A DNA stretch of 64,000 nt from Halostella salina (lineage in GTDB: Archaea; Halobacteriota; Halobacteria; Halobacteriales; Natronoarchaeaceae). Location of the stretch: the NCBI RefSeq assembly GCF_003675855.1, contig NZ_RCIH01000004.1:62001-126000 (forward strand), in the 5' to 3' direction. A program made the translations under genes and the position numbers. The notes below the pieces were generated by a model. That model made no database searches, had not been told where the DNA came from, and saw nothing but the letters and a program-made list of their open reading frames with translations. Positions 9,427-20,159 of the stretch are shown here, in pieces (positions within the stretch are counted from its first letter, which is position 1; each line of letters opens with the position of its first letter).

Positions 9427-10041
9427 TTACCGCGCGGCGGCGGCGACGCGCTCCTTCTCCTCTTTCTGGTTGATCGCGTACGTCTGGACGTCGTAGTTGG
9501 CCGCGCCGAGCAGCTGGTCGGCCAGCGCGTCCTCGACGTCGGTCGGCGTCTTGAACGAGTCGCCGTAGACGCCCTCGGCGATGAACTTCAGCGCCTGGTC
9601 GACGCGGCGCTGGGGCGCGACGTCGACGGCTTTCGGGACGCTGATCCCGCCGTACTTCAGGCGGACGGTCTCCTCGCGAGGCGCGGCGTTCTCGACGGCG
9701 GTGACGAGCACCTGCACGGGGTTCTCGTCGGCCCGCTCCTCGATGGTCTCGAACGCGTCCCGCACGATGTTCAGCGCCTGGGTCTTCTTGCCCGTGTTCT
9801 CGTCGGTCTGCATCAGGCGGTTGATGAGTCGCTCGACGACCGAGATCTCCGACTTCTGGAACTGCTTCTGGGCGTGGCGGCCCATCGTGTGCGCGACGGG
9901 CGTCACCGTGATGTAGCGCTCGGTCGAGGGGTCGGCGTACTCGATGCCGGTGACCTCGTACTCGCCGAACAGCTTCGCGCCGACGCTCTCGTCGTCCGTG
10001 CCCGCCGGTTTGTCCGGCTCGGGCTGGTCTTCGGCCGCCAT
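9427..10041 (-). CDS. rps7: 30S ribosomal protein S7
   Basis: A 204-residue archaeal S7 that nucleates assembly of the 30S head on 16S rRNA. The acidic halophilic N-terminal extension (about 25 residues) is followed by the conserved core, including HTMGRHAQKQF, the VERLINRLMQ helix and the APREETVRLKYGGI loop. It lies 2 bp after the rps12 stop and is the last gene of the rpo-nusA-rps12-rps7 string. EF-2, the usual next gene, is displaced to 921-3110. Confidence 0.97.
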   Translation of the reverse strand: MAAEDQPEPDKPAGTDDESVGAKLFGEYEVTGIEYADPSTERYITVTPVAHTMGRHAQKQFQKSEISVVERLINRLMQTDENTGKKTQALNIVRDAFETIEERADENPVQVLVTAVENAAPREETVRLKYGGISVPKAVDVAPQRRVDQALKFIAEGVYGDSFKTPTDVEDALADQLLGAANYDVQTYAINQKEEKERVAAAAR

Positions 10042-10043
10042 GG

Positions 10044-10472
10044 TTATCGCACCGGCTTCTCGGCGTTACCGCGGACCAGTTCGATGAGCGAGACGCCGTT
10101 GACCTTCTCGACCTTGTAGTTCACGCCGCCGATGTCGCCCATCGCGCGACCCTTCGCGCCGCCGATGCCGGCGATGGTGACCTCGTCGTGCTCGTCGATG
10201 AAGGAGATAGCGCCGTCACCGGGACAGAACGCGGTGACCTGCTTCCCGTTCTTGATGAGCTGGACCCGGACGCACTTCCGGATCGCGGAGTTGGGCTGTT
10301 TCGCTTCGATGCCGATCTTTTCGAGGACGATGCCGCGGCCCTGGGGCGCGCCCTCGAGGGGGTCGGACTTCTCCTCGAGCCCGCGCTCACGACGGGCGTA
10401 CTCCGAGTCGGACCACCGTCGCTTCTGGCGGTCCCGCTTGAGCTTTCGCCCGGCGTACTTGCCGTTTGCCAT
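10044..10472 (-). CDS. rps12: 30S ribosomal protein S12
   Basis: A 142-residue archaeal S12, which contacts the decoding centre. It shows the family core [20 protein letters not shown] and the CPGDGAIxFIDEHD segment. The ATG at 10472 gives [15 protein letters not shown], the normal haloarchaeal N-terminus, so the longer open frame upstream to 10655 is discarded. It ends 2 bp before rps7 and lies about 222 bp downstream of nusA. Confidence 0.98.
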   Translation of the reverse strand: MANGKYAGRKLKRDRQKRRWSDSEYARRERGLEEKSDPLEGAPQGRGIVLEKIGIEAKQPNSAIRKCVRVQLIKNGKQVTAFCPGDGAISFIDEHDEVTIAGIGGAKGRAMGDIGGVNYKVEKVNGVSLIELVRGNAEKPVR

Positions 10473-10694
10473 AGTACCAGCCCGTAGCTGACGAAGCCAC
10501 TTAAGCGTCCCCTTTCGCCGCGCGCCGTTACGCGCTGAGGGAGCGCGAACGGGGTCGATTACGGGATCTGAGGCGGTTTCGACGGTCCGACTGAGCCGTT
10601 CTGCGAGCGTTTCGGGAGAAAAGCGCCCGTTAGCCGTCGTCTGAGGAAGGCCCACCCCGTCGGCAGCGTCGGCCGGTGTCGCGTCCCGACCGCG
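10473..10694 (-). other. Gap between nusA and rps12, no supported gene
   Basis: These 222 bp contain open frames in both strands but none with a conserved product. The segment next to rps12 has AT-richer text (ccacttaagcgtcccctttc near 10497) that could be a secondary TATA element for an rps12-rps7 transcript. Elsewhere in the cluster genes overlap or nearly touch, so this is the one place where an internal promoter or processing site would fit. This is inference only. Confidence 0.4.
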
Positions 10695-11129
10695 CTACGC
10701 CAGCTGCACGTCGTCGATGTCGTAGTGCCGCTTCGCCAGCGTCCGCGCGACCGCGATGTTCTCGCCGTCCGCGCCGATCGCCGCACCGGTGTCCTCCTCG
10801 GCGACCTCGGCGTAGGCGACGGTGTCGTCGTCCTCGCTTATCGTCACGTTGTACACCGCGGCGGGCGACAGGGCGTTGGCGACGAACGCCTCGGCGGTGT
10901 CGGCGTCCTCGACGAGTTTCACGTCCCTGCCGACTGCCTCCTGCACCCGCCGGACGTGCTGCCCGCCGGGGCCGATCGCCTCGGCCATCTCGCCGGCCGT
11001 CACGAGGATGACGACCCGGTCGTCGCCGTCCCGTTCCTGCACCACGCAGTCACGGGCTGTCGCCTCCGTCTCGGTCTCGAAGGCGGCGATGTACTGGCGG
11101 GCCGCGTCGGTCAGGGTGCGCGTCGGCAT
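10695..11129 (-). CDS. nusA: NusA-like KH-domain transcription factor
   Basis: A 144-residue archaeal NusA, consisting of two KH domains without the bacterial N-terminal polymerase-binding and S1 domains. The first KH has a GPGGQHVRRVQ loop near residue 55 and the second GADGENIAVARTLA near residue 120. Archaeal NusA is thought to bind RNA during elongation or termination. Its ATG overlaps the rpoA'' stop by one base (TGATG), showing translational coupling with the polymerase operon. Confidence 0.95.
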   Translation of the reverse strand: MPTRTLTDAARQYIAAFETETEATARDCVVQERDGDDRVVILVTAGEMAEAIGPGGQHVRRVQEAVGRDVKLVEDADTAEAFVANALSPAAVYNVTISEDDDTVAYAEVAEEDTGAAIGADGENIAVARTLAKRHYDIDDVQLA

Positions 11130-12331
11130 CAGTCGGCCTGTTCGGACTGCCGGCTAAACGAGCCCATCTTCAGGTCCACGTCGCCGGTGCCCAGCTTGAT
11201 CGGCTTGCCGACGATGACGTTCTCCGTGACGCCGTTCAGGTCGTCGACCTCGCCGTGGATCGCCGCGTCGAGCAGGTGGTTGACCGTCACCTCGAACGCG
11301 GCGCGGGCCAGCACGGAGTCCTTCGAGCCGGAGATGCCGTGGCGGCCGATGGACTCGATGGTCCCCTCGTTGGTCATGATGTCCGCGACCAGCATCAGGT
11401 GCCGGATGTTCACGTCGTCGAGGCCCTGCTCCTCCAGCGTGTCCATCGTCTCCTCGATGATCGCCTCGCGGGCGGCCTCGACGCCGAGGTTCCGGTAGAT
11501 CTCGTGGATGTTGTTGCAGGTGGTCCGCGACGCGTCGACGCCCTCGATCGAGAGCACGTCGCCGAACGCCGACCCCTCGGTGTAGAGGATGAACTCCTCG
11601 CCGTCGTCGAGTTCCTCCTTGCGGATGACGACGCGGGAGACCTCCTCGATCCCCTTGAACGTGATGTCGCGCAGCTCCTCGACGAGCTGGAGCAGGTCGC
11701 GGTAGCTCGGCTCCTCGGGGCCGAACTCGACGTTCGTCCCCTGCTGGACCGTCTCCACGCCCAGCGAGTCCTCGATGATGCCGGCGATCTCGGTGGCGAT
11801 CTCGTTGGTGTCGTCGACCCGGGGCCACCGCTCCTGGAGCGTGTCCTGGTTGAGGTCGATCTGGACGCGCATGTCCGCAACGTTCGTCGAGATGTCGCCC
11901 AGCGCGAGGATCTTCGTCGCCTCGATCCCCCAGACGACCTCGTGGGCGCGCTCGCGGTTCTCCGCGAACTCGTCCTCCAGATACACCGTCATCATCGGCG
12001 TGTCCGGCGTCTTCCGCGCGTCGACGAGCTCGATGAGCCGCGGCAGGCCCTGGGTCACGTCGATCTCCGCGACGCCCGCGTAGTGGAAGGTGTTCATCGT
12101 CATCTGCGTCCCGGGTTCCCCGATGGACTGTGCGCTCACCGTACCGACGGGATCGAGCGGGTCGACACGGGTGTCGAGGTATCGGGTCTCGACCGCCTTC
12201 GCGATCTGGTCGGCCTGCTCGACGGTGACGCCGTCGCGCTCCTCGACCGTGCTGTACACCTGCTCTTTCAGCCGCTTGGGGAGGTCCGTGTCCTCCACGA
12301 CGGCCTCGATGTCGTCGGTTATCTCAGTCAT
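11129..12331 (-). CDS. rpoA2: DNA-directed RNA polymerase subunit A''
   Basis: A 400-residue C-terminal portion of the largest RNA polymerase subunit, split from A' as in all archaea. It carries the bridge-helix-distal and trigger-loop region ([20 protein letters not shown] near residue 65) and the C-terminal jaw/cleft segments. It overlaps the rpoA' stop by 8 bp and is followed by nusA with a one-base overlap. Length and motifs are normal for haloarchaea; no intein is present. Confidence 0.98.
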   Translation of the reverse strand: MTEITDDIEAVVEDTDLPKRLKEQVYSTVEERDGVTVEQADQIAKAVETRYLDTRVDPLDPVGTVSAQSIGEPGTQMTMNTFHYAGVAEIDVTQGLPRLIELVDARKTPDTPMMTVYLEDEFAENRERAHEVVWGIEATKILALGDISTNVADMRVQIDLNQDTLQERWPRVDDTNEIATEIAGIIEDSLGVETVQQGTNVEFGPEEPSYRDLLQLVEELRDITFKGIEEVSRVVIRKEELDDGEEFILYTEGSAFGDVLSIEGVDASRTTCNNIHEIYRNLGVEAAREAIIEETMDTLEEQGLDDVNIRHLMLVADIMTNEGTIESIGRHGISGSKDSVLARAAFEVTVNHLLDAAIHGEVDDLNGVTENVIVGKPIKLGTGDVDLKMGSFSRQSEQAD

Positions 12332-15281
12332 CGTTCACCTGGGGTTCCGCGGGGGCTGTCGGTTCGCTACGCTCCGGGACCTCGTCGGAGCGCCGGGCGT
12401 CGGCGTGCTCCGAGAGGTTCGTCGCCGGCCGCTTCTCGCCGAGGAACTCCTGGAGCGCCGCGTCGTCGTCGAACTCGGCCTCGATGACGCGGTCGGCGAT
12501 CTTGTCGACGTCGATGTCGTTCTCGTCGCCGGAGGACACCTTCACCGGGCTGGTGCCGTCCTCGCCGAACTCGAACTGGACGATGGTGTCGCTGGTGTCC
12601 CTGACGGTGCCGTCGTACTGCGTCTCCAGCTCGGAGAGCGCGTTGATGAGCCGGCGCTGGAGGTAGCCGGACTTCGACGTCCGGACCGCCGTGTCGACCA
12701 GCCCCTCGCGGCCGCCCATCGCGTGGAAGAAGAACTCCCGCGGCGTCAGGCCGTTCGTGTAGGAGTTCTGCACGAAGCCGTGGGCGTCGGCCGACAGGTC
12801 GTCGGGCTTGTAGTGGCTGAGGGTGCGGTCCTCGTAGCCGCGGTTGATGCGCTCGCCCCGAACCGCCTGCTGGCCGACACAGCCGGCCATCTGCGTGAGG
12901 TTCAGCAGCGAGCCGCGGGCCCCGGACTCGGCCATCACGACCGCCGGGTTGTCGTCGTCGAAGTGCTCCTCGGCGATGTCGCCCGCGTTGTCACGGGCCC
13001 GGCCGAGCGTCTGCATGATCTTCATCTCCAGCGTCTCGTCGACGGTGCGGCCCGGCAGGGATTCAAGGTCGCCGTTCTCGTACGTCTCGATCAGCTCCTC
13101 GACGCGGTCGTTCGCGTCGGTGATCGTCTCGTTGATGCGCTCCTCGGCGACCTCGGGGACGGTCTCGTCGTCGATCCCGATCGAGAAGCCGAAGTGCATG
13201 ATCGAGCGCATCGCCAGCGACGCGACCTCGTTGATGAACTGGCGGGCGCGGGTCTTGCCGTACACCTTCGCGATGGTGTCGACGACCTCGCCGCCGAACG
13301 CGCCGACGCCGCCCTCGTCGATGGTCCCGTCGGTGAGTTCGCCGTCCTCGATGACGACGGTGTCGCCGGCCTCGCTGGTGAACTCCAGGTTCAGGTCGTC
13401 CGGCAGCAGTTCCGAGAAGATGTCCCGGCCGGTCCAGTACGGCGTGCCGTCGTCCTCGGTGCCCGACGGCTCGGGCAGTTCGTCGATGCGGGTCGCGCGC
13501 AGCAGGTCGAGCGCCTGCGTCTCGTTGAACTGCGGGTTGGTGTGGGTGAGCAGGTACGTCCCGGAGATGTGGTCCTGGATCGCCCCGATGATGTTCTCGC
13601 CGAAGCGGGGACTGAGGATCTGCTCCTGCACGCGCATCAGCACGCGCGCTTCCGCGCGGGCCTCCTCGTTCTGGAGGGCGTGCATGTTCATCTCGTCGCC
13701 GTCGAAGTCGGCGTTGTACGGCGGGCAGACCGTCGTGTTCAGCCGGAACGTCTTGTACGGCATCACGACGACCTCGTGGGCCATGATCGACATCCGGTGC
13801 AGCGACGGTTGTCGGTTGAAGATGATGATGTCGCCGTCGATCATGTGGCGATTGACCTCCCAGCCGGGCTCGACCTTCTCGGCCAGCTCCTCGCAGTTCT
13901 TCTCGGTCACCTTCAGCCGGCGGCCGTCCGGCCGGCGCACGTAGTTCGCGCCCGGATGCGACTCCGGCCCGTTGGAGACGTAGCGGCGAGCGTCGGCGAG
14001 GTTCCGCTCGTTGACGTTCATCGTCTGGGTCATCTCCGTCGCCACGCGGTCGGGAACGCCGACCTCGTTCAGCGACAGCGTCGGGTCCGGCGAGATGACC
14101 GTCCGGGCCGAGAAGTTCACGCGCTTCCCGGACAGCGAGCCGCGGAAGCGACCTTCCTTGCCCTTGAGGCGCTGGGACAGCGTCTTCAGCGGGCGGCCCG
14201 ACCGGTGGCGGGCGGGCGGCGTGCCGCTGATCTCGTTGTCCATGAACGTCGTGACGTGGTACTGCAGCAGCTCCCAGAGGTCCTCGATGATGAGCTGGGG
14301 CGCGCCGGCCTCGCGGTTCTCCATGAACCGCTGGTTGATGCGGATGATGTCGACCAGCTTGTGGGTGAGGTCGTCCTCGCTGCGCTGGCCGTTGTCCAGC
14401 GTGATGGAGGGTCGCGCGGTCACCGGCGGCACCGGCAGCACGGTGAGGATCATCCACTCGGGGCGCGAGCGCTCGGGGTTGATGCCCAGCACCTCGATGT
14501 CCTCGTCCGGGATCGCCTCGAACCAGTCCCGGATGTCGCTGGGCATCAGCTTGTTCATGTCCTCCTCGGTGAGGTCGATGCCGAGCGCCTTCTCGATGGC
14601 CTTGCGGTCCTCCTTGCGCGGGCGGAACTCGCCCGAGAGGATCTCGCTGACGCGCGAGCGGTCGATGCCGGTCTCCTCGGCGAGGTCGCCGGGGTTCGAC
14701 GGCCCGTCGGCGTCCTCGTCCTGCATCGCGGCGGCGATCTTCTGGGGGTACTCGCTGGAGAGGACCTGCTGGACCTCGTAGTACGTGGTCGGCTTCTCGT
14801 GGTTGATGTCGAACTGGACCTCGCCGCAGTGCGGACAGCGGTCCTTCTTGCGGGCCTGCCGGATCGCCGACTTCGTCACGTCGTTGACGTCGTTGCCCAG
14901 GTCGATCGTCGTCTGGAGCTCGTCGCGGAACTCCGCCTTCTCGTCCTCGGTGAGCGCCAGCCGCGAGCACTCGCGGCAGGTGCCACGGAGGAGCCGGCGG
15001 ATGAGCTTCGTAAACCCGACGTGGATGACGGGCGCGGCCAGTTCGATGTGGCCGAAGTGGCCGTTACAGGAGCCCGAATGCTGGCCGCAGGTCTTGCACT
15101 CCAGGCCGGGGTCGATCACGCCGAGCCGCGGGTCCATCAGCCCCATGTCGATGGGGAACCCGTCGTCGTCGTAGGTGTCGGCGGTGATGATCTTCGTGGC
15201 GCTCATGTCGCGGTACTCCTCGGGGTCCATCAGCCCGAAGCTGATTTCGCCGATCTCCTTGGGTGAGTGGTTTCGTACCAT
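12324..15281 (-). CDS. rpoA1: DNA-directed RNA polymerase subunit A'
   Basis: A 985-residue largest-subunit N-terminal part. The catalytic Mg-binding motif NADFDGD is at about residues 523-529. The N-terminal zinc site CKTC...C...H is at 62-75 and a second CxxC pair CREC/CPHC at 102-152. Residues about 196-235 form an insertion that reads like a Cro/C1 helix-turn-helix ([20 protein letters not shown]), which I also recall from haloarchaeal homologues but not from other archaea. It begins 1 bp after the rpoB' stop and overlaps rpoA'' by 8 bp. Confidence 0.98.
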   Translation of the reverse strand: MVRNHSPKEIGEISFGLMDPEEYRDMSATKIITADTYDDDGFPIDMGLMDPRLGVIDPGLECKTCGQHSGSCNGHFGHIELAAPVIHVGFTKLIRRLLRGTCRECSRLALTEDEKAEFRDELQTTIDLGNDVNDVTKSAIRQARKKDRCPHCGEVQFDINHEKPTTYYEVQQVLSSEYPQKIAAAMQDEDADGPSNPGDLAEETGIDRSRVSEILSGEFRPRKEDRKAIEKALGIDLTEEDMNKLMPSDIRDWFEAIPDEDIEVLGINPERSRPEWMILTVLPVPPVTARPSITLDNGQRSEDDLTHKLVDIIRINQRFMENREAGAPQLIIEDLWELLQYHVTTFMDNEISGTPPARHRSGRPLKTLSQRLKGKEGRFRGSLSGKRVNFSARTVISPDPTLSLNEVGVPDRVATEMTQTMNVNERNLADARRYVSNGPESHPGANYVRRPDGRRLKVTEKNCEELAEKVEPGWEVNRHMIDGDIIIFNRQPSLHRMSIMAHEVVVMPYKTFRLNTTVCPPYNADFDGDEMNMHALQNEEARAEARVLMRVQEQILSPRFGENIIGAIQDHISGTYLLTHTNPQFNETQALDLLRATRIDELPEPSGTEDDGTPYWTGRDIFSELLPDDLNLEFTSEAGDTVVIEDGELTDGTIDEGGVGAFGGEVVDTIAKVYGKTRARQFINEVASLAMRSIMHFGFSIGIDDETVPEVAEERINETITDANDRVEELIETYENGDLESLPGRTVDETLEMKIMQTLGRARDNAGDIAEEHFDDDNPAVVMAESGARGSLLNLTQMAGCVGQQAVRGERINRGYEDRTLSHYKPDDLSADAHGFVQNSYTNGLTPREFFFHAMGGREGLVDTAVRTSKSGYLQRRLINALSELETQYDGTVRDTSDTIVQFEFGEDGTSPVKVSSGDENDIDVDKIADRVIEAEFDDDAALQEFLGEKRPATNLSEHADARRSDEVPERSEPTAPAEPQVNDD

Positions 15282-15282
15282 C

Positions 15283-17115
15283 TTAGACTGCGTCCTCCAG
15301 TTCCAGTCGGGGCGCGATGCCGAGCGCCTTCATCTCGTCGAGCAGGAGCTTGAACGCGTAGCTCATCTCGATCTCGTGGACGTCCGTCTCCTCGCCACAG
15401 TTCGGACAGTAGACGCGCTGTTGTTCGACGTTCTCGACCGCGCTCATCCCGCAGTTCCCGCAGACGTGGATGAACTCGCGGTCGGACTCGTCGAGTAGCC
15501 GCTCTTTCAGGGCCATCGCAGCGCCGTGCCCGATGAGCACGTCCCGTTCCATCTCGCCGACGCGGAGGCCGCCCTCGCGGGCGCGCCCCTCGGTCGGCTG
15601 GCGGGTGAGCACCTGCACCGGCCCGCGCGAGCGGGCGTGCAGCTTGTTCGAGACCATGTGGTACAGCTTCTGGTAGAAGATGGTCCCGACGAAGATCTCG
15701 GCCTCGATCTTCTCGCCGGTGACGCCGGAGTACATGATCTCCTTCCCGCTGGACTTGAACCCTTTCTCGGTGAGTGAGTCGCGGAGTTCGTCCTCGTCCT
15801 CGCCGGTGAAGGGCGTCCCGTCGACGCGGCGGCCCTCGAGCGAGCCGACCTTCCCGCCGATCATCTCCAGCACGTGGCCGACCGTCATCCGCGACGGCAG
15901 CGCGTGCGGGTTGAGGATGAGGTCCGGCACGACGCCGTCCTCGGTGAAGGGCATGTCCTCCTGGGGCGCGATGTGGCCGACGACGCCCTTCTGGCCGTGC
16001 CGGGAGGCGAACTTGTCGCCGAGTTCCGGGATGCGTTCGTCACGCACGGACACCTTCGAGAGCTTCGAGCCGTCCTCGCCCTCCATCAGCGTCACGGTGT
16101 CGACGACGCCGCTCTCGCCGGAGCGCATCGTCACGCTCGTCTCCCGGCGCTTCTGCGGGGAGAGGCCGCCCATGTCGTCCGGCTCCTCGAGGAACCGGGG
16201 CGGGCTGGTCTTCCCCAGCAGGACGCTGTTCTCGTCGACCTGCGTCTCGGGGTTGACGAGGCCGTCCTCGTCGAGGTGGGTGTACGCGTCCTCGCCGCGA
16301 GCGCCGCGGACGTCCTGGCTCGGGATCTCGAAGCGGTCCTCCTGACCGCCCGGGTAGCGACGCTCCTCGCCCTCGTAGGTGCGCAGGAAGTGCGAGCGGG
16401 CGAGCGCGCGGTCGACCGAGCCGCCGTTCATGACCAGCGCGTCCTCGATGTTGAACCCCTCGTAGGACATGACGGCGACGACGAAGTTCTGCGCGGCGGG
16501 CCGGTCGTCGTAGCCGATCTGCTCGGTGGTCTGGGTCTTGACCATCGAGAGCTGCGGGTAGTGCAGGAGGTGCTGGCGCGTGTCCGGCCGGATGCGGTAG
16601 TTCGCCGCCGGCAGCCCGAGCGACTGCTTGATCATCCCCGCGCCCATCGTAATGCGGGGGCTGGCGTTGTGCTCGGGGTACGGGATCATGCCCGACCCGA
16701 TGCTGAAGATGAGCTGCGGGTCGATCTCCAGATGCGTGTGGTCCGCGGTCAGGTCCTCGCGGTCGACCGCGACGTAGATGTCCTCCTCCTCCTCGGCGTC
16801 GATGAACTCGACGTAGCCGTGTTCGACGAGGTCGTCGAAGTCGAGGCTCCCCTCCTTGACGGCCTCGATCTCCTCGTCGGAGATGAGCGTCTCGCCGTCC
16901 TCGACGACGAGCAGCGGGCGGCGCGCCCGCCCCGCGTCGGCGTTGACGATGACCTCGCGCGTGCGGTCCTTCACCGACACGTTGACCATCTCGCTCACGT
17001 CGCCCCGTCGGCGCGCCTCGCGGATCTGTTCGGCGAGCTGGTGGGGGTCCGGATGCGTCCCGACCAGGCTCCCGTTGACGTACACCTTGGCCTCCCGCTG
17101 TTGTTGCTGGCTCAT
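15283..17115 (-). CDS. rpoB1: DNA-directed RNA polymerase subunit B'
   Basis: A 610-residue C-terminal half of the second-largest subunit, including the hybrid-binding region ([14 protein letters not shown] near residue 390), the wall/anchor segments and a C-terminal zinc ribbon (CGNCG...CPNCG). The start [15 protein letters not shown] at 17115 is chosen because upstream frame extensions overlap rpoB''. It lies 1 bp after the rpoB'' stop. The split into B'' and B' is typical of haloarchaea and many methanogens. Confidence 0.98.
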   Translation of the reverse strand: MSQQQQREAKVYVNGSLVGTHPDPHQLAEQIREARRRGDVSEMVNVSVKDRTREVIVNADAGRARRPLLVVEDGETLISDEEIEAVKEGSLDFDDLVEHGYVEFIDAEEEEDIYVAVDREDLTADHTHLEIDPQLIFSIGSGMIPYPEHNASPRITMGAGMIKQSLGLPAANYRIRPDTRQHLLHYPQLSMVKTQTTEQIGYDDRPAAQNFVVAVMSYEGFNIEDALVMNGGSVDRALARSHFLRTYEGEERRYPGGQEDRFEIPSQDVRGARGEDAYTHLDEDGLVNPETQVDENSVLLGKTSPPRFLEEPDDMGGLSPQKRRETSVTMRSGESGVVDTVTLMEGEDGSKLSKVSVRDERIPELGDKFASRHGQKGVVGHIAPQEDMPFTEDGVVPDLILNPHALPSRMTVGHVLEMIGGKVGSLEGRRVDGTPFTGEDEDELRDSLTEKGFKSSGKEIMYSGVTGEKIEAEIFVGTIFYQKLYHMVSNKLHARSRGPVQVLTRQPTEGRAREGGLRVGEMERDVLIGHGAAMALKERLLDESDREFIHVCGNCGMSAVENVEQQRVYCPNCGEETDVHEIEMSYAFKLLLDEMKALGIAPRLELEDAV

Positions 17116-17116
17116 G

Positions 17117-18685
17117 TTAGTCTCCCTCCGCCCGTCGGCTGACGCCCTCGATGCCGGGGATCCCCTCGACACCCATCGACGCCAGTTCGCGTTTCAGCTC
17201 CTGTTCGTCGTCGACGTTCTGTGACAGCTCCATCGCCTGCGCGAAGTTCTTCACCAGGCCGCAGTTCGGCCCCTCGGGCGTCTCCGAGGGCCCGATGCGC
17301 CCCCACTGGGTCGCGTGCAGGTCCCGCGCCTCGAAGTGGGGCTGCGAGCGCGACAGCGGCGAACGCAGGCGGCGCAGGTGCGACAGGACGCCCATGAAGT
17401 TCGTCCGGTCGACCAGCTGCGAGACACCGGAGCGCCCGCCCACCCAGTTCCCCGTCGCGATCGGGTGTTCGAGCCGCTCGGTCAGCACGTCCGAGCGGAC
17501 GACCGTGTTGACCGAGAGCTGCCGGTTGCGCATGTTGGCGCGCTCCAGCTGGTACTTCACGTCCCGGGCGAGCTTGTTCAGCGCCGTCCGGAACAGGTCC
17601 TTCATCAGGTCGCCGCTGACCTTCAGCCGCTTGTTCGCGTAGTGGTCCTTGTCGTCGGGCTGGCGGCGCTCCAGCGCCAGCTCGAAGCAAGCCTCCGCCA
17701 TCCGGCAGAGGTAGTACGCCTTGTTGATCCGCACGTCCTCCTCGTCGACGCCCTCCTCGTGGAGGTGCGGCAGGAGGTAACGGTCGATGACGTAGTTGGC
17801 GCGTTTCAGCTGGTAGTTCTTCCCCTGGCCGCTGGCGACGCGCTTGCCGAGTTCCTCGATGGCCTCCTCCTCGGTCTGGACGTCGGCGGCCTCCAGGTTC
17901 TCCAGCATGAACTTCACGATCTCCGGGTCGTCGGAGACGCGGTGGACGATCTCCTCGTCGGATTCGAGGCCGAGCGCCCGGACGAGCGTGACGAAGTTGA
18001 TGCTCCCGGACACCGACGGGAACGACACCTCCAGCAGCCCGTCGCGGGTCCGCTCGGTCAGCACCAGCGCGCGGTACCCCCGGCGCTGGGAGAACGTCTT
18101 GGCGACCTGGATCTCGTCGCCGTACTTCGTGTCGTACTCCGCGAGGATCTTGTTCGGCGCGAGGTCCTCGCTGGTCATCAGCACGCGCTCGCTGCCGTTG
18201 ACGATGAAGTAGCCGCCGGGGTCTGCCGGGTCCTCGCCGATCTCGATCAGCTCCTCGTCGGAGAAGCCGGCGATGTTACACTTGTCGGAGCCGACCATGA
18301 CCGGCATCCGGCCGATCTTCGTCTCCGTGCTGTCGACCACGCGGTCCTCGCCCTCCTCGGGGTCGCCCTTCACGATGCTCATCTCCATGAACACCGGCGC
18401 GGCGTACGTGATGTTACGCAAGCGGGCCTCCTGTGGGTACAGCAGTTCCTCGCTGCCGTCGGCCTCCCGGACCCGCGGGGTCACGACGCGAACGTCGCCC
18501 AGTTCGACGTGGACCGGCTCCTCGCCCTCCTTGTCGCCGATGTCCGTGTCGATGGTCTCCTTCTCGTCGACGACCTCCTGCATCCCGCGACCCAGGAACG
18601 CGTTGAACGAGCGGTAGTGGTGTTCTGCGAGCCGTTCCTTGCCGAAATACTCCTTCGAGATCGCGCGTCTGTCTTCTCGTTCCAT
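17117..18685 (-). CDS. rpoB2: DNA-directed RNA polymerase subunit B''
   Basis: A 522-residue N-terminal half of the second-largest subunit (protrusion, lobe and fork regions). The fork-loop region [20 protein letters not shown] near residue 470 is the diagnostic motif that contacts the DNA/RNA hybrid. ATG 18685 gives [14 protein letters not shown], the family N-terminus; an ATG three codons upstream would overlap rpoH. It follows rpoH by 1 bp and precedes rpoB' by 1 bp. Confidence 0.98.
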   Translation of the reverse strand: MEREDRRAISKEYFGKERLAEHHYRSFNAFLGRGMQEVVDEKETIDTDIGDKEGEEPVHVELGDVRVVTPRVREADGSEELLYPQEARLRNITYAAPVFMEMSIVKGDPEEGEDRVVDSTETKIGRMPVMVGSDKCNIAGFSDEELIEIGEDPADPGGYFIVNGSERVLMTSEDLAPNKILAEYDTKYGDEIQVAKTFSQRRGYRALVLTERTRDGLLEVSFPSVSGSINFVTLVRALGLESDEEIVHRVSDDPEIVKFMLENLEAADVQTEEEAIEELGKRVASGQGKNYQLKRANYVIDRYLLPHLHEEGVDEEDVRINKAYYLCRMAEACFELALERRQPDDKDHYANKRLKVSGDLMKDLFRTALNKLARDVKYQLERANMRNRQLSVNTVVRSDVLTERLEHPIATGNWVGGRSGVSQLVDRTNFMGVLSHLRRLRSPLSRSQPHFEARDLHATQWGRIGPSETPEGPNCGLVKNFAQAMELSQNVDDEQELKRELASMGVEGIPGIEGVSRRAEGD

Positions 18686-18686
18686 G

Positions 18687-18914
18687 TTATTCAACGACGA
18701 GTCGGTATACGACGGCTTGGTCTGTCGTTCGTGAGTCCCGGACGACCTCGATCACGTCGCCGACCTCGGCCTCGTCGGGCAGCGCCGGGTCCGCGCGCTT
18801 GATCTTCGGCAGGTCCGTCCGGTCGATGTTATACTCCGCTAACACCTCGTCGACCGCGTCCTCGTCGACGACGGTGTGTTCGGGTACCAGGTTGTGTTGG
18901 CTTACGTCTACCAT
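18687..18914 (-). CDS. rpoH: DNA-directed RNA polymerase subunit H
   Basis: A 75-residue archaeal subunit H, homologous to the C-terminal domain of eukaryotic Rpb5, located at the polymerase jaw. The motif [19 protein letters not shown] and the later [11 protein letters not shown] segment are conserved. It is the first gene of the polymerase operon. A TATA-like element lies about 65 bp upstream on the same strand. Confidence 0.97.
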   Translation of the reverse strand: MVDVSQHNLVPEHTVVDEDAVDEVLAEYNIDRTDLPKIKRADPALPDEAEVGDVIEVVRDSRTTDQAVVYRLVVE

Positions 18915-18976
18915 GTGTGTCTGACGGGGGGAGAAGCTGCTGTCACGAGATACTACAGCCTGTTACACACGGGGAG

Positions 18977-18985
18977 GATTTAAGG
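18977..18985 (-). promoter_or_regulatory. TATA-like box for the rpo operon
   Basis: On the minus strand the text reads CCTTAAATC, an archaeal TATA-box-like sequence about 63 bp before the rpoH ATG. Transcription would start about 25 bp downstream, giving a leader of roughly 35-40 nt. It is the most AT-rich spot in an otherwise GC-rich upstream region. Confidence 0.45.
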
Positions 18986-19170
18986 CTTGCCAACTCCATC
19001 GGAACCGACAGCTACCGGAGCGATGCGAACACGGCGCGGTCGGGGGCGGCGACGTTCCTGGTCAGTACCGAAACGGAGAACGTTGTCGTATAAATGGTTT
19101 GTGGGGACGTGCCACGGATCTAACCGACGGCGACGGTATGTGGCGGCCGTCGCCTCCGTCTTCTTTGGAA

Positions 19171-19180
19171 AGTCTTAAGG
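19171..19180 (+). promoter_or_regulatory. TATA-like box for tRNA-Asp copy 1
   Basis: The text agtcttaagg lies 34-43 bp before the tRNA 5' end, the usual archaeal TATA spacing. A comparable cccttaataa element stands at 20005-20014 before the second copy. The surrounding bases differ between copies, so the duplication did not include this promoter. Confidence 0.45.
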
Positions 19181-19213
19181 TTGCAACCGGGGAATGGTAG
19201 GACACGTTCGAAA

Positions 19214-19286
19214 GCCCGGGTGGTGTAGTGGCCCATCATACGACCCTGTCACGGTCGTGACGCGGGTTCAAATCCCGCCTCGGGCG
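19214..19286 (+). tRNA. tRNA-Asp (GTC), copy 1
   Basis: A 73-nt cloverleaf. The acceptor GCCCGGG pairs with CTCGGGC (one G-U), discriminator G73. The anticodon stem CGACC/GGTCG encloses loop CTGTCAC with anticodon GTC. The T-arm is GCGGG-TTCAAAT-CCCGC. No intron and no encoded CCA. It is identical to the copy at 20046. Confidence 0.97.
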
Positions 19287-19327
19287 CTTTTGCGGCGAAC
19301 GGACGTGAGGAGCGATGCGACTGTACT

Positions 19328-19387
19328 GCGGGATTTGAAGCAGGGAGCGGCTTCGCCGCGACCGGGGTTCAAATCCCGCCTCGGGCG
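19328..19387 (+). repeat. Pseudo-T-arm tail behind tRNA-Asp copy 1
   Basis: GCGGGATTTGAA (19328-19339) is the exact inverse of TTCAAATCCCGC (19368-19379), a 12-bp stem around a core containing a GCGGCTTCGCCGC mini-hairpin. Bases 19365-19387 repeat the last 23 nt of the tRNA gene exactly. The same design recurs behind other tRNAs in this window. Confidence 0.8.
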
Positions 19388-19522
19388 TTTTCTGCCGACG
19401 TTAACCGGCGTGCGAAGCGAACCGTAGCGTCAGCGAATCGGCCCGTGAGAGATCCCTCTTACGAACTCCCGTCTCAGCGACCGTCCCGTGGTTCAAATAT
19501 CAGGACGCGACAACGCCGTTCC

Positions 19523-19942
19523 GTGAACGCATCACGTCGCGGTGACGAAACTGAGGCGGTCCTTCTGCAGCGGTTCCTCGACAGCGGCCTCTCCGTTTCG
19601 GTGCCGTTCGGCGATAGCGACCGGTACGACCTCGTCGTCGACGAACACGGCGAACTCTACAGGATGCAGTGCAAAACCGGGAACTGGGTGAACGGGACGG
19701 TCCGGTTCAACCTGTATACGTCTACGGTGACCTCCAACGGCCGGATGCAACGGGAGTATACCCACGAGGAAATCGACGCGTATGCGGTCTACTCCCCGGA
19801 GACTGCGACAGCGTACTGGGTCCCAGTCGGCGACACCGGAACCGGTGAGATGCGTTTGCGCGTCGAGGACCCGCATCCGAAAGCGCCGGCGTCCGCGATC
19901 AACTGGGCGGACGAATATACGCTATCCGACCGTTTCGGTTAA
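19523..19942 (+). CDS. Small PD-(D/E)XK nuclease-like protein
   Basis: About 139 residues from a GTG at 19523; a longer frame opens at 19445 but the similarity begins with the RRGDETEAVLLQRFL helix. The core reads VPFGDSDRYDLVVDEHG, then a YRMQCKTG strand, which fits the D...(E/Q)xK arrangement of the PD-(D/E)XK fold, as in group I intron-associated endonucleases and Holliday-junction resolvase-like proteins. The later NGTVRFNL and DAYAVYSPE segments also match that family. It sits alone between two tRNA-Asp copies, suggesting a selfish nuclease. Family assignment is from memory and cleavage activity is unproven. Confidence 0.72.
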   Translation: MNASRRGDETEAVLLQRFLDSGLSVSVPFGDSDRYDLVVDEHGELYRMQCKTGNWVNGTVRFNLYTSTVTSNGRMQREYTHEEIDAYAVYSPETATAYWVPVGDTGTGEMRLRVEDPHPKAPASAINWADEYTLSDRFG

Positions 19943-20045
19943 ATTCCCGATGCCGTCTCCGATGTCCTACGGCAACGCCCACCATTGGCAGTCGAGATCG
20001 ACATCCCTTAATAACACCCGCAGCAACGTGGAGTTGCGTTCGAAA

Positions 20046-20118
20046 GCCCGGGTGGTGTAGTGGCCCATCATACGACCCTGTCACGGTCGTGACGCGGGTT
20101 CAAATCCCGCCTCGGGCG
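20046..20118 (+). tRNA. tRNA-Asp (GTC), copy 2
   Basis: A 73-nt gene identical to the copy at 19214, with anticodon GTC, acceptor GCCCGGG/CTCGGGC and discriminator G. It has its own upstream TATA-like element (20005-20014), so both copies may be expressed. Confidence 0.97.
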
Positions 20119-20159
20119 CTTTTGCGACGAACGGACGTGAGGAGCGATGCGACTGTACT

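Noticed and set aside
10044-10655. Longer start for rps12
   Set aside because: The extension is Arg/Thr-rich intergenic text; S12 homologues start at MANGKYAG.
12090-15266. Very long plus-strand open frame (over 1000 codons) across rpoA1
   Set aside because: It is the complement of the rpoA1 reading frame. GC-rich coding with G/C third positions creates stop-free antisense frames; the product is Leu/Val/Arg/Asp-rich without any recognisable domain.
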